Source of the DNA: Anaerolineae bacterium
GTDB lineage: Bacteria; Chloroflexota; Anaerolineae; UBA4142
Direction: 5' to 3'
Assembly: GCA_026417715.1 (NCBI GenBank)
Contig: JAOACU010000032.1
Location: 1-15,564 of the forward strand
Length of the DNA stretch: 15,564 nucleotides
Below the pieces are notes generated by a model that searched no databases, was not told the DNA's origin, and worked only from the letters and a program-made list of their open reading frames with translations. Positions 1 through 5,730 of this stretch are shown in pieces. Each line of letters begins with the position of its first letter. The first letter of the stretch is position 1. Both the position numbers and the translations under genes were made by a program.

Positions 1-15
1 GGTTATTCATTCTCC

Positions 16-45
16 ATTGTAGCCTAGCGCGGCACACTTGGTCAA
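16..45 (-). promoter_or_regulatory. Candidate internal promoter downstream of the T-box terminator
   Basis: On the minus strand a -35 box TTGACC (45-40) is followed after 18 nt by a -10 box TACAAT (21-16). Transcription would start near position 9 and run off the left edge into the gene controlled by the T-box. It lies beyond the T-box terminator, so it would give T-box-independent basal expression. The boxes fit sigma-70 well, but there is no supporting evidence besides the match and its position. Confidence 0.45.
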
Positions 46-87
46 TCTTTGCTTGCAAGTTGTGTGCCCCCAAAGTAAATCCAAAAC

Positions 88-119
88 AAAAAACTCTCGC
101 GTCCTCATTGGGACGAGAG
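88..119 (-). terminator. Intrinsic terminator of the T-box leader
   Basis: On the minus strand CUCUCG (119-114) pairs with CGAGAG (99-94), and inside it UCC (113-111) pairs with GGA (104-102), followed by six U residues (93-88). The 5' arm overlaps the bases needed by the T-box antiterminator, as expected for a transcriptional T-box switch. Confidence 0.85.
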
Positions 120-305
120 AGTTCTCCCGTGGTTCCACCCAGATTCACACACGCGCGCCATTGAGCGCATGCACACTCGAGTGCCGATAACGGTGGCGCC
201 GACCGGCTCGCAAGTGGTTTTCATCGAACGTTTGCGGACCCCGCTTACAGTCGTGGCGAGGTCTCCCTGTCGCAACCTTTTCGATTACTCGTCTTGGTCA
301 TCGCC
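88..305 (-). promoter_or_regulatory. T-box riboswitch leader, threonine specifier (ACC)
   Basis: This is a complete tRNA-sensing leader on the minus strand. The base of Stem I pairs GGCG (305-302) and GACC (299-296) with GGUC and CGCC near 204-197. CAAG (296-293) can pair with CUUG (214-211), and AUCGAA (285-280) with UUCGAU (228-223), enclosing a specifier loop with the typical AGUA on its 5' side (289-286) and GAAAACCA (222-215) on its 3' side. The triplet before the final purine is ACC (218-216), a threonine codon. The T-box GGGUGGAACCACG spans 140-128. Its variable base A134 would pair with a U discriminator, which is usual for tRNA-Thr and excludes most other amino acids. The T-box can pair with CGUCCCA (115-109) to form the antiterminator, in competition with the terminator. 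The family reads through when uncharged tRNA binds. The regulated gene lies left of the window, and thrS is the likeliest candidate. The T-box call is secure; the amino acid is inferred by hand folding. Confidence 0.9.
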
Positions 306-329
306 GTATGATATTTGGTTCTCGGGCGA

Positions 330-403
330 TGGGCGGTATAGGAGTTGAACCTATGACCTCAGCGATGTCAACGCTGCGCTCTAACCAACTGAGCTAACCG
401 CCC
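330..403 (-). tRNA. tRNA-Val (anticodon GAC)
   Basis: The cloverleaf folds completely on the minus strand. The acceptor stem is GGGCGGT/ACCGCCC, the D-arm GCTC/GAGC, the anticodon stem CAGCG/CGCTG with loop TTGACAT (anticodon GAC at 369-367), and the T-arm ATAGG/CCTAT with loop TTCAACT. The discriminator is A (330), and the 3' CCA is not encoded because the next bases are TCG. GAC reads valine codons GUC and GUU. The gene has its own promoter six to seven nt upstream of the mature 5' end, and the threonine T-box Stem I begins only 24 nt after its 3' end with no terminator between. The two are therefore probably on one primary transcript, with tRNA processing releasing the leader. Confidence 0.97.
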
Positions 404-415
404 GCGTGCAATGAT

Positions 416-443
416 ATTATACCACAAATTTTCTCGTTGGCAA
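416..443 (-). promoter_or_regulatory. Promoter of tRNA-Val (and probably the T-box leader)
   Basis: The minus strand carries TTGCCA (443-438), a 16-nt spacer and a perfect TATAAT (421-416). The expected start near 409 is about six nt before the tRNA. The -35 box begins two nt after the HAD stop codon. No other convincing promoter lies between here and the T-box, so this one may serve both. Confidence 0.7.
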
Positions 444-444
444 A

Positions 445-1155
445 TCAATCCAATTCTTTACGCTCGAGCAGTTCGTTCAAATCCGTCAACGTGCCGCGCC
501 AATCGGCAGGAACATCGGTGGGCATAAACGCCGTGTTGGTCAACCAAAACGTTTTCATTCCCGCGCGCTTGGCAGGCAAAATATCATTTTGCACTTCGTT
601 GCCCACCATCACACACTCGCCCGGTGCACATCCGATTTTCGCCGCAATCTCGCGATAGTAGGCGGGATTGGGTTTGGAGGTGGACATATTTTCGTACGCC
701 GTGATAAGCGTGTAATCAAAGTCAGCAAGTTTGCCCCATTCAAGGCGTTGGCGCACGGCGACCAGCGGAAAAACTGGCATTGTGGCAATCACCACGCGCG
801 CGCCCGATTGAAACGCGCGCGCGACGACTTGGCGCGCTTCGGGAATCGCGTTGACGTATACGCGCAACTCGCGATACTCGCGCGCGTAAAAATCTTCGAA
901 CAGTGGCATCAGCGTCTCGCGCGGTACGCCGATGCTTGGAAAAAAGTCGGCGTCGAAAATCTCGGCGAGAGTGCGCGCAGGATCGTTGTTCGCAACCATC
1001 GCGCGCGTGGACGCGTGCAACTGCGCGATCAACTTGTCGGGCGAAATAAGGTGGGCAAGTTTTTTGGTTAGCGCGGCAAAGTACGGCGGCAAAAAAGTGT
1101 CCATCGAATTGTCAATCAACGTGCCATCGAGATCGAACAGAATCGCTTTGGGCAT
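445..1155 (-). CDS. HAD-superfamily hydrolase (probable phosphatase)
   Basis: The 236-residue product is a cytosolic haloacid dehalogenase-type hydrolase that would remove phosphate from a small metabolite; the substrate cannot be told from sequence. Motif I is FDLDGT (D8 nucleophile, D10 acid/base). Motif II is the threonine in IATMP (T125), motif III the lysine in SKPNP (K161), and motif IV is VGNEVQND (185-191). The first acidic residue of the usual GDxxxD motif is an Asn here, leaving E187 and D191 as metal ligands; this variant is seen in some HAD proteins. Residues 15-95 form an alpha-helical cap of subclass C1 type. The ATG start has GAGGAA four bases upstream. It lies 42 nt before tRNA-Val on the same strand and 125 nt after the alpha/beta hydrolase stop, from which it is separated by a mirrored repeat. 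The family is secure, the function is not. Confidence 0.9.
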   Translation of the reverse strand: MPKAILFDLDGTLIDNSMDTFLPPYFAALTKKLAHLISPDKLIAQLHASTRAMVANNDPARTLAEIFDADFFPSIGVPRETLMPLFEDFYAREYRELRVYVNAIPEARQVVARAFQSGARVVIATMPVFPLVAVRQRLEWGKLADFDYTLITAYENMSTSKPNPAYYREIAAKIGCAPGECVMVGNEVQNDILPAKRAGMKTFWLTNTAFMPTDVPADWRGTLTDLNELLERKELD

Positions 1156-1203
1156 AGGTTCCTCGCGCGGTTATACTGTACACGGGCATAAATTGCGTTG
1201 AGC

Positions 1204-1283
1204 GACGAAGGACGAAAGACGAAAGATGAAATTCGTCCTTCGTCTTTGGTCTTTCGTCTTCTTTGGTCTTTCGTCATCCGTCA
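1204..1283. repeat. Mirrored heptamer repeat (GACGAAA / TTTCGTC type)
   Basis: Four direct 7-bp units (GACGAAG, GACGAAA, GACGAAA, GATGAAA; 1204-1231) are followed at once by units of the opposite orientation (TTCGTCC, TTCGTCT, TTGGTCT, TTCGTCT and further copies to 1283). The tract can fold into a long hairpin. Its right-hand end contains the TGA stop (1283-1281, minus strand) of the alpha/beta hydrolase, so transcripts of that gene would end with this hairpin. A closely similar tract lies at 10026-10094. Confidence 0.85.
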
Positions 1284-2120
1284 AAAGTCGTTCGCGTGAA
1301 GGGTATCGGTGAGTGAGCGAATCGTATTCGCGAACATTTGGATTGTCTCGTGATTTTTGAAATAGTCGTGTGAGCCAATCGGATCGCCGGCGACGTTCAC
1401 GAAAATATCGTGCAACCGATACCCTGGGCGCGGAAAACTGGGACCCAACGGATCGGCAATCCAATCGGTGGTGTCATAGATGTTGTACCACTGCTCAACG
1501 TTGCGTGTGGTGATTGCGCCAAGCGTATCATCGTAGTGTCCTATCCGACGTAGTTTGGCAATCGGCGAACCGGTGGTAAACCACAAGGCGATGTGGTAAC
1601 GCCGCGCCAAACGTTTCAACACATCGAAGCAAACGACCGTGCCAAGCGAGAGACTCGCCAGGATAATCGGACGGTCTTTGGCTTGATCGAGTTTTTCGAT
1701 GAGACGTTTCTGAATTTGCGCGCGTACCTTGGCATCGAAAAAATAGCCAGCAAGTTCGTGCGTGATGCTAGCGAATTGACCGAGTGGTGTCAAGCCGACG
1801 AGACGCGTCGCACGTTTGCGCGAAATCGTTGGACTGGTACGCGCCGCCTCGAACGATTTTTGGAATTCGCGTTCGAGCGCGTTTTTGAATTTCCATTCCT
1901 CGGGTGTCTCCATCGCGCGCATCATCACACGATTGGTGATATCGGCATAGTACACTGCAAGATAATCGAATGAGTGACCAAGTTCGCGCTCAATCGCTTG
2001 TACAAGTGGCTCGTGCCAATCGTCGGGGAACGAACCGCCACCGTGCACCATCACAAACACAGGAGACGTGCTGGCGCGCGCAGCGCGCGCGCTTTTGGAG
2101 CGAGTGCTTTTCTTTGCCAT
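1281..2120 (-). CDS. Alpha/beta-fold hydrolase of unknown substrate
   Basis: The 279-residue product is a serine hydrolase-like protein of the alpha/beta fold. After a Lys/Arg/Ser/Ala-rich N-terminus (1-18) comes a first beta-strand and oxyanion-type loop VFVMVHGGGS (21-30). The nucleophile elbow is SLSLG with Ser158; the first position is Ser instead of the usual Gly. Acid candidates are D219 and D223 in the YDTTDWIADP stretch, and the catalytic His is probably H251 in GSHDYF. Residues 61-130 form a helical insertion. There is no signal peptide, so it is probably cytosolic. The overall order resembles esterase/lipase-like proteins with a lid, but no named family can be assigned. The ATG start has GGGAGGG upstream. 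Its last codons and stop run into the heptamer repeat. Its promoter cannot be picked out from the repeat-filled region upstream. Confidence 0.8.
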   Translation of the reverse strand: MAKKSTRSKSARAARASTSPVFVMVHGGGSFPDDWHEPLVQAIERELGHSFDYLAVYYADITNRVMMRAMETPEEWKFKNALEREFQKSFEAARTSPTISRKRATRLVGLTPLGQFASITHELAGYFFDAKVRAQIQKRLIEKLDQAKDRPIILASLSLGTVVCFDVLKRLARRYHIALWFTTGSPIAKLRRIGHYDDTLGAITTRNVEQWYNIYDTTDWIADPLGPSFPRPGYRLHDIFVNVAGDPIGSHDYFKNHETIQMFANTIRSLTDTLHANDF

Positions 2121-2138
2121 TAGTCCCTCCCATTTCTA

Positions 2139-2249
2139 CAACTCAACGAATATGAAACGAATAAACGAATGGAACGAATGAAACGAATGAACGAATAAAC
2201 GAATTAACGAATTCCCGATTCGTTTATTCGTTGTTGATTCGTTGAGTTG
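2139..2249. repeat. Mirrored repeat hairpin (AACGAAT / ATTCGTT type)
   Basis: Degenerate direct copies of AACGAAT with one to four spacer bases occupy 2141-2212. The mirrored arm follows at 2218-2249. Two perfect inverted pairs are seen: CAACTCAACGAAT (2139-2151) with ATTCGTTGAGTTG (2237-2249), and AACGAATAAACGAAT (2190-2204) with its complement (2218-2232). The whole tract can fold into one long hairpin. It begins directly next to the TAG stop (2252-2250) of the PA14-domain gene. Confidence 0.9.
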
Positions 2250-3932
2250 CTAACGCGCTGAAAAACGAACAGCATCTACAACCAAAGTGGTCGCAGTTTC
2301 GTAGGTCACGTTCGAGAGCATTACGAATTCATCGGGCGTGGCGTTGAAATGATACACGCCCAAACTGACCCATTGGTCGGCGTACAGCGTTTGGTCGAGC
2401 GTGCGGCAAGCGTATGTGCCGGCGTGCGCAATGAGATAACGCGCGCGACGCGTGGTGCCGATGCGCGCGGGAATGTACACCGATACGTCGTACTCGCCAG
2501 AGCGCGTGACAGGGGCGTACCAGCGCGCCCAGTGTGTATCGGTCGCGTCGCGATGGCTGGCAAGTTTGAAGGCAGTACCTCCGTAACCATTCGGCACGCT
2601 TTGCCATACTTCGTTGCGCTCGCTGGTGACAAAGAGCGCGCTGGCAGTGTCAACGATCCAGTCACCAGTTGCAGGTGCAACAAGTTGCATTGGGGAAGAG
2701 ACCGCGCCGGGTGTGATTTGCACAGCAAGCGTGGCAATGCCACCGCGATTGTAGTACTCGACGCGCCACTCGTGCAAGCCACTCGGCAAGTAGGTCATCG
2801 CCGCGTAGGTAGTGGGCGATTGGTCGTGCCATTCGTCAATCAACAACTTGTCGTTGACCCACACGCGCACGCCATCGTCTGCCGTCGCGCTGACGGTGTA
2901 ATAGCCGGGCAAGGTGACGGCGCGTTTCGTCGTCCAACGCGCTGACCAGTTGGGACTGGTGATGCCAGTGCCGGGCAAAGTGGTGCCCCAGTTGAAATTG
3001 AGCGCGGCGTCGTCGCGCGTGAATGCTGCCGAACCAGTCAGACTCGAATTGTTGAAATACTCGCCGCGCCACGTTTCGGTTTCGCCGGCAAGTGACGACC
3101 ACGTGAGCGAGGCAACACCGGACCCTGTGGCATTGTAGTACTCCATCCGAATCAGGTGATCGCCAGCGGTGAGAGTGAGATCGCCTGTCCACGTCGTCGC
3201 GCGTTGATCGCGCCAACGATCAATCACCAGTTGATTATCCACCCACAATCGAACACCGTCGCGTGTGCGCGCAGTGAAACGGTAACGCCCCGCGCGAAAA
3301 TACTGACTACGCATCCACCGCACCGAAAATTTATCAGCGGCGATGCCTCCGCCGGGTCCAGCCGCGCCAAAGTTGAAATTGATCGCGCTATCGTTGCGCG
3401 TGAACACGGGCGCGCCGCTCAACGTGGGGTTGTTAAAGTACTCGCCGCGCCAATCGGGAAACTGTGCCGAGAGAATATGCAAGTGCACCTGCGCGTTGCC
3501 AGTGCGCTCATAGTACTCCAAGCGAATGTGATGGAACGCTGGCGTCAGGTTGAGTCGCACTGCGCGCGTGGTCGTCATTTGGTCTTGCCACAGATCGAGG
3601 ACCAGTTGATCGTCAATGAACAAGCGCGCGCCATCGTCGGCTATCACGATAAAAGTCCATTCGCCGGGTACATCGAGGTACAACCAGCGTGTCCAGCGAA
3701 CGGAGAAATTATCGGCAGGAAAATTAGGCGCGGGACTGGTGTTGCCCCATGCAAAATCAATCGCGGTGTCCTCGCGGATAAACTTGGGCTCGCCCTGCAA
3801 ATCGGGATTGGCAAAGTAATAGCCCGTCCAAACAGTCGTGGATTGCGCGCGTGGCAGGGCGCGCGTCGGCAAGACAGTGATGAGCAGAAGGAGTGCAACG
3901 CCAGCGAGTAACGCGAGTCTCTTGAATCGCAT
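2250..3932 (-). CDS. Secreted protein with three PA14 domains and a golvesin-type C-terminal domain
   Basis: The 560-residue product starts with a Sec signal peptide: MRFKRL, then a hydrophobic core to about residue 20 and probable cleavage around residues 25-31. Three PA14-like beta-sandwich domains follow, at about 32-155, 161-280 and 288-408. Each begins W(T/R)GxYF and contains a DDGxRxWxDxxL-type strand pair (ADDGARLFID, TRDGVRLWVD, ADDGVRVWVN) and an EYY strand. PA14 domains are usually glycan-binding modules. Residues about 425-558 match the golvesin/Xly-type carbohydrate-binding fold: VPNGYGGT, WYAPVTRSGEYDVSVYIPA, a DQ..W.SLG.Y.F core and a VVDAVRFS end. No catalytic domain, LPXTG signal or lipobox is visible, so it is probably a secreted cell-surface or polysaccharide-binding protein. 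A longer reading from TTG at 3968 exists, but ATG 3932 places Arg and Lys just before the hydrophobic core. There is no clear Shine-Dalgarno, and a promoter just upstream suggests a leaderless mRNA. Confidence 0.85.
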   Translation of the reverse strand: MRFKRLALLAGVALLLLITVLPTRALPRAQSTTVWTGYYFANPDLQGEPKFIREDTAIDFAWGNTSPAPNFPADNFSVRWTRWLYLDVPGEWTFIVIADDGARLFIDDQLVLDLWQDQMTTTRAVRLNLTPAFHHIRLEYYERTGNAQVHLHILSAQFPDWRGEYFNNPTLSGAPVFTRNDSAINFNFGAAGPGGGIAADKFSVRWMRSQYFRAGRYRFTARTRDGVRLWVDNQLVIDRWRDQRATTWTGDLTLTAGDHLIRMEYYNATGSGVASLTWSSLAGETETWRGEYFNNSSLTGSAAFTRDDAALNFNWGTTLPGTGITSPNWSARWTTKRAVTLPGYYTVSATADDGVRVWVNDKLLIDEWHDQSPTTYAAMTYLPSGLHEWRVEYYNRGGIATLAVQITPGAVSSPMQLVAPATGDWIVDTASALFVTSERNEVWQSVPNGYGGTAFKLASHRDATDTHWARWYAPVTRSGEYDVSVYIPARIGTTRRARYLIAHAGTYACRTLDQTLYADQWVSLGVYHFNATPDEFVMLSNVTYETATTLVVDAVRFSAR

Positions 3933-3940
3933 CACGTGCA

Positions 3941-3968
3941 AGTATATGAGAAAACAGCAGAATTGCAA
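3941..3968 (-). promoter_or_regulatory. Candidate promoter of the PA14 gene, leaderless type
   Basis: On the minus strand TTGCAA (3968-3963), a 16-nt spacer and TATACT (3946-3941) precede the ATG at 3932 by only eight nt. A start site six or seven nt after the -10 box would fall at the start codon, which would explain the missing ribosome binding site. Confidence 0.4.
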
Positions 3969-4018
3969 TCGTGCAAGTCAAACAAAAATGGCACTTGGCA
4001 CCAACACTGACGAGCAAT

Positions 4019-4046
4019 TTGACATACGGCAGCATTACGCTATAAT
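4019..4046 (+). promoter_or_regulatory. Consensus sigma-70 promoter of the marR/efflux operon
   Basis: Both boxes are perfect, TTGACA (4019-4024) and TATAAT (4041-4046), separated by 16 nt. The expected start near 4053 leaves a leader of about 23 nt before the MarR start codon. The -10 box overlaps the inverted repeat at 4045-4065, so the promoter is likely strong but repressed. Confidence 0.9.
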
Positions 4047-4065
4047 ATTTCCAAAATGGAAATAT
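4045..4065. promoter_or_regulatory. Probable MarR operator (perfect inverted repeat)
   Basis: ATATTTCCA (4045-4053), a 3-nt AAA spacer and TGGAAATAT (4057-4065) form a perfect 9-3-9 palindrome. It covers the last two bases of the -10 box and the expected transcription start, and lies 10 nt before the MarR start codon. MarR dimers usually bind palindromes of about this length over their own promoters, so autorepression is the natural inference. No second copy was seen upstream of the second pump pair. Confidence 0.8.
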
Positions 4066-4075
4066 CGGATCGCTG

Positions 4076-4588
4076 ATGCGTGGCTCAAAGAAAACCCTGA
4101 CCTCTCAAGCCCTCGAAATTGTGACCCTCTGGGAAGATGTGGTATGCCTCCGTGCCTCTGACAAGTCTCTTATTCCCTCGGACTGGCTGCGTGCGAAAAA
4201 ACATCTTGCCCAATTGGCGCGTCATCAACGCGCGCGTACGAACGATTTGCCGTTTTCTCTGTATCGTGTCTGCGTGATGATTGCACGCCACAACGGTTCG
4301 ATCACAATGGGAGCGTTGAGTCACGCACTCAACATCCCGCTGAGCACCGCCACGCGTCTGGTGCAACACCTGGAACACGGCGGCTATGTGGAACGCACAC
4401 CCGATCCTGAGGATCGGCGCATCGTGCGCCTCGCGCTGACACCGAAAGGACATGCTCTACATCGCGCGATCCAGACTTTTGCACAGCAACGCGTGGAGGC
4501 AATGTTACACCGACTTACTCCCAAAGAACGCACCGTGTTCCTCGCTTTGCTTCACAAAGCCCTGCCGGCTTTGACCGATACGGCGTGA
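4076..4588 (+). CDS. MarR-family transcriptional regulator
   Basis: The 170-residue product is a winged-helix regulator, probably acting as a dimer that represses its own operon until a ligand (often a phenolic compound or drug) binds. Helices at about 8-56 and 126-165 would make the dimerisation region. The winged helix covers about 62-128, with the recognition helix in LSTATRLVQHLEHGGYVER (89-107) and the wing RTPDPEDRRIVRLALTPKG (107-125), including the DxRR pattern typical of MarR. The ATG at 4076 is the first after the promoter and has a weak GGA six bases upstream. The adaptor gene starts 52 nt after the stop. The gene leads an operon with two RND pumps, a classic MarR context, and the palindrome over its promoter is the likely binding site. 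Family assignment is firm; the inducer is unknown. Confidence 0.95.
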   Translation: MRGSKKTLTSQALEIVTLWEDVVCLRASDKSLIPSDWLRAKKHLAQLARHQRARTNDLPFSLYRVCVMIARHNGSITMGALSHALNIPLSTATRLVQHLEHGGYVERTPDPEDRRIVRLALTPKGHALHRAIQTFAQQRVEAMLHRLTPKERTVFLALLHKALPALTDTA

Positions 4589-4640
4589 TCGTCGCTTGCC
4601 GAGTACGTCTATACTACCCTTGACAGGAGAAAACATCGCA

Positions 4641-5678
4641 ATGAAGTCTTGGCTGTTTCTCATCTCCATTCTTGCAATTGCACTGACTACAGCGTGCGGA
4701 GCAAACAATCCCTTGAATCTGTTTGCTACGCCCACTCCCACCGCAACGGCTACACGTCCACCTACACCAACACCCCAAGCCACCGCGACACCTCTCGTGT
4801 CACTGCAACCTACGCGCACATTGAAGACGCGTCTGGTTGGAAATCTAGTTGCGGAAAGACAAGCATCGCTTGCCTTTGCGATGACTGGACGTGTGAAAAG
4901 TGTGCCCGTTTCCGAAGGGACAAAAGTCAAAGCAGGTGACTTGCTCGCGGCACTCGATACTACTACACTTGAACTGCAACTGGCGCAAGCCAAAGCCGCG
5001 CTCGATATCGCGCAAGCCAACTGGAAGCGGACGATGCAAGGTTCAACTCCCGAGGACATTCTCATCGCCAAAGTGAATGTGGAACGCGCCAAGATCGCTG
5101 TAGATCAAGCGCGGGCGGCGTACGATCGTATCGGTGGTGATAGCAATCCGTTTATTGCGACGACGACACAAGCACTCAACTTGAACCAAGCCATCGCTGC
5201 GTATCAAGGCGCAGTGGCGCAATACAATCTGGTGGTCACGCGTCCCACTCAAGCCGAACAAGAGACCAGCGCGGCTTCTCTCGCTCAAGCGCAAGCCGCG
5301 TACGAACTTGCTCGACAAAATCTGAATAACGCGCGCATCGTCGCACCGTTCGATGGTACGGTTGTCTCGATTGTGCCCAAAGTAGGTGAAGCGGCAGTGG
5401 CAAATACGCCTGTGATCACTCTTGCTGATTTGTCGCGTATGCAAGTACAAGTCAATGTGGATGAAACCACTTTGTCAACGCTGCGCGTCGGTCAAACGGC
5501 GACCATCACAGTAGATACTTTTCCTAACAAAGTCCTTTCTGGGCGCGTCAAAAAGATCGGTCTGCTAGGAACTGCCACGACCAACATTGTCAGCGTACCA
5601 ATTTGGATTGATCTTGACCCAACCGACGTTTTGCTTTTTCCCGGTCTGAGTGCGACTGTAGAGATCGAAATCAAATGA
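4641..5678 (+). CDS. RND efflux adaptor (HlyD-type membrane fusion protein), lipoprotein, copy 1
   Basis: The 345-residue product is the membrane-anchored adaptor that couples the RND pump encoded next to the outside. The start ATG 4641 is preferred over TTG 4596: it has AGGAG 11 bases upstream and begins a lipoprotein signal peptide with lipobox TTAC (Cys19). A Thr/Pro-rich linker (28-58) follows. The lipoyl/barrel-sandwich halves are at about 64-106 (GRVKSVPVSEGTKVKAGDLL) and 230-262 (ARIVAPFDGTVVSIVPKVGE). Between them lies an Ala/Gln-rich alpha-hairpin (107-228) likely to be coiled coil, and a beta-barrel fills 266-345. A membrane-proximal domain seems to be lacking. It resembles the adaptor at 8941-10020 closely, including the LNNARI.APFDG and VDETTL stretches. 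Fifty-two nt separate it from its pump. Confidence in family and role is high, substrate unknown. Confidence 0.93.
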   Translation: MKSWLFLISILAIALTTACGANNPLNLFATPTPTATATRPPTPTPQATATPLVSLQPTRTLKTRLVGNLVAERQASLAFAMTGRVKSVPVSEGTKVKAGDLLAALDTTTLELQLAQAKAALDIAQANWKRTMQGSTPEDILIAKVNVERAKIAVDQARAAYDRIGGDSNPFIATTTQALNLNQAIAAYQGAVAQYNLVVTRPTQAEQETSAASLAQAQAAYELARQNLNNARIVAPFDGTVVSIVPKVGEAAVANTPVITLADLSRMQVQVNVDETTLSTLRVGQTATITVDTFPNKVLSGRVKKIGLLGTATTNIVSVPIWIDLDPTDVLLFPGLSATVEIEIK

Positions 5679-5730
5679 GTCCAAGCGTGTCCATCGTTGG
5701 ACATTCGGGCGCGTTTGAAAAGGAGGGCTA

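Noticed and set aside
217..219. AAC (asparagine) as the T-box specifier
   Set aside because: The next base would be C instead of the usual purine, and the T-box variable A calls for a U discriminator, which fits tRNA-Thr and not tRNA-Asn.
1204..2249. Insertion sequence remnant flanked by repeats
   Set aside because: The gene between the repeats is an alpha/beta hydrolase without transposase features, the repeat words on the two sides differ, and no target duplication is seen.
3156..3911. A 251-codon open frame antisense to the PA14-domain gene
   Set aside because: The opposite strand encodes three well-formed PA14 domains with a signal peptide, and this frame shows no domain or ribosome binding site.
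4596..4640. TTG start for adaptor 1
   Set aside because: It would put 15 polar residues before the lipoprotein signal; ATG 4641 has a Shine-Dalgarno and gives a normal signal peptide. TTG 8908 of adaptor 2 is rejected for the same reason.
4620..4643. TTGACA as an internal promoter before adaptor 1
   Set aside because: No -10-like sequence lies 15-19 nt downstream.
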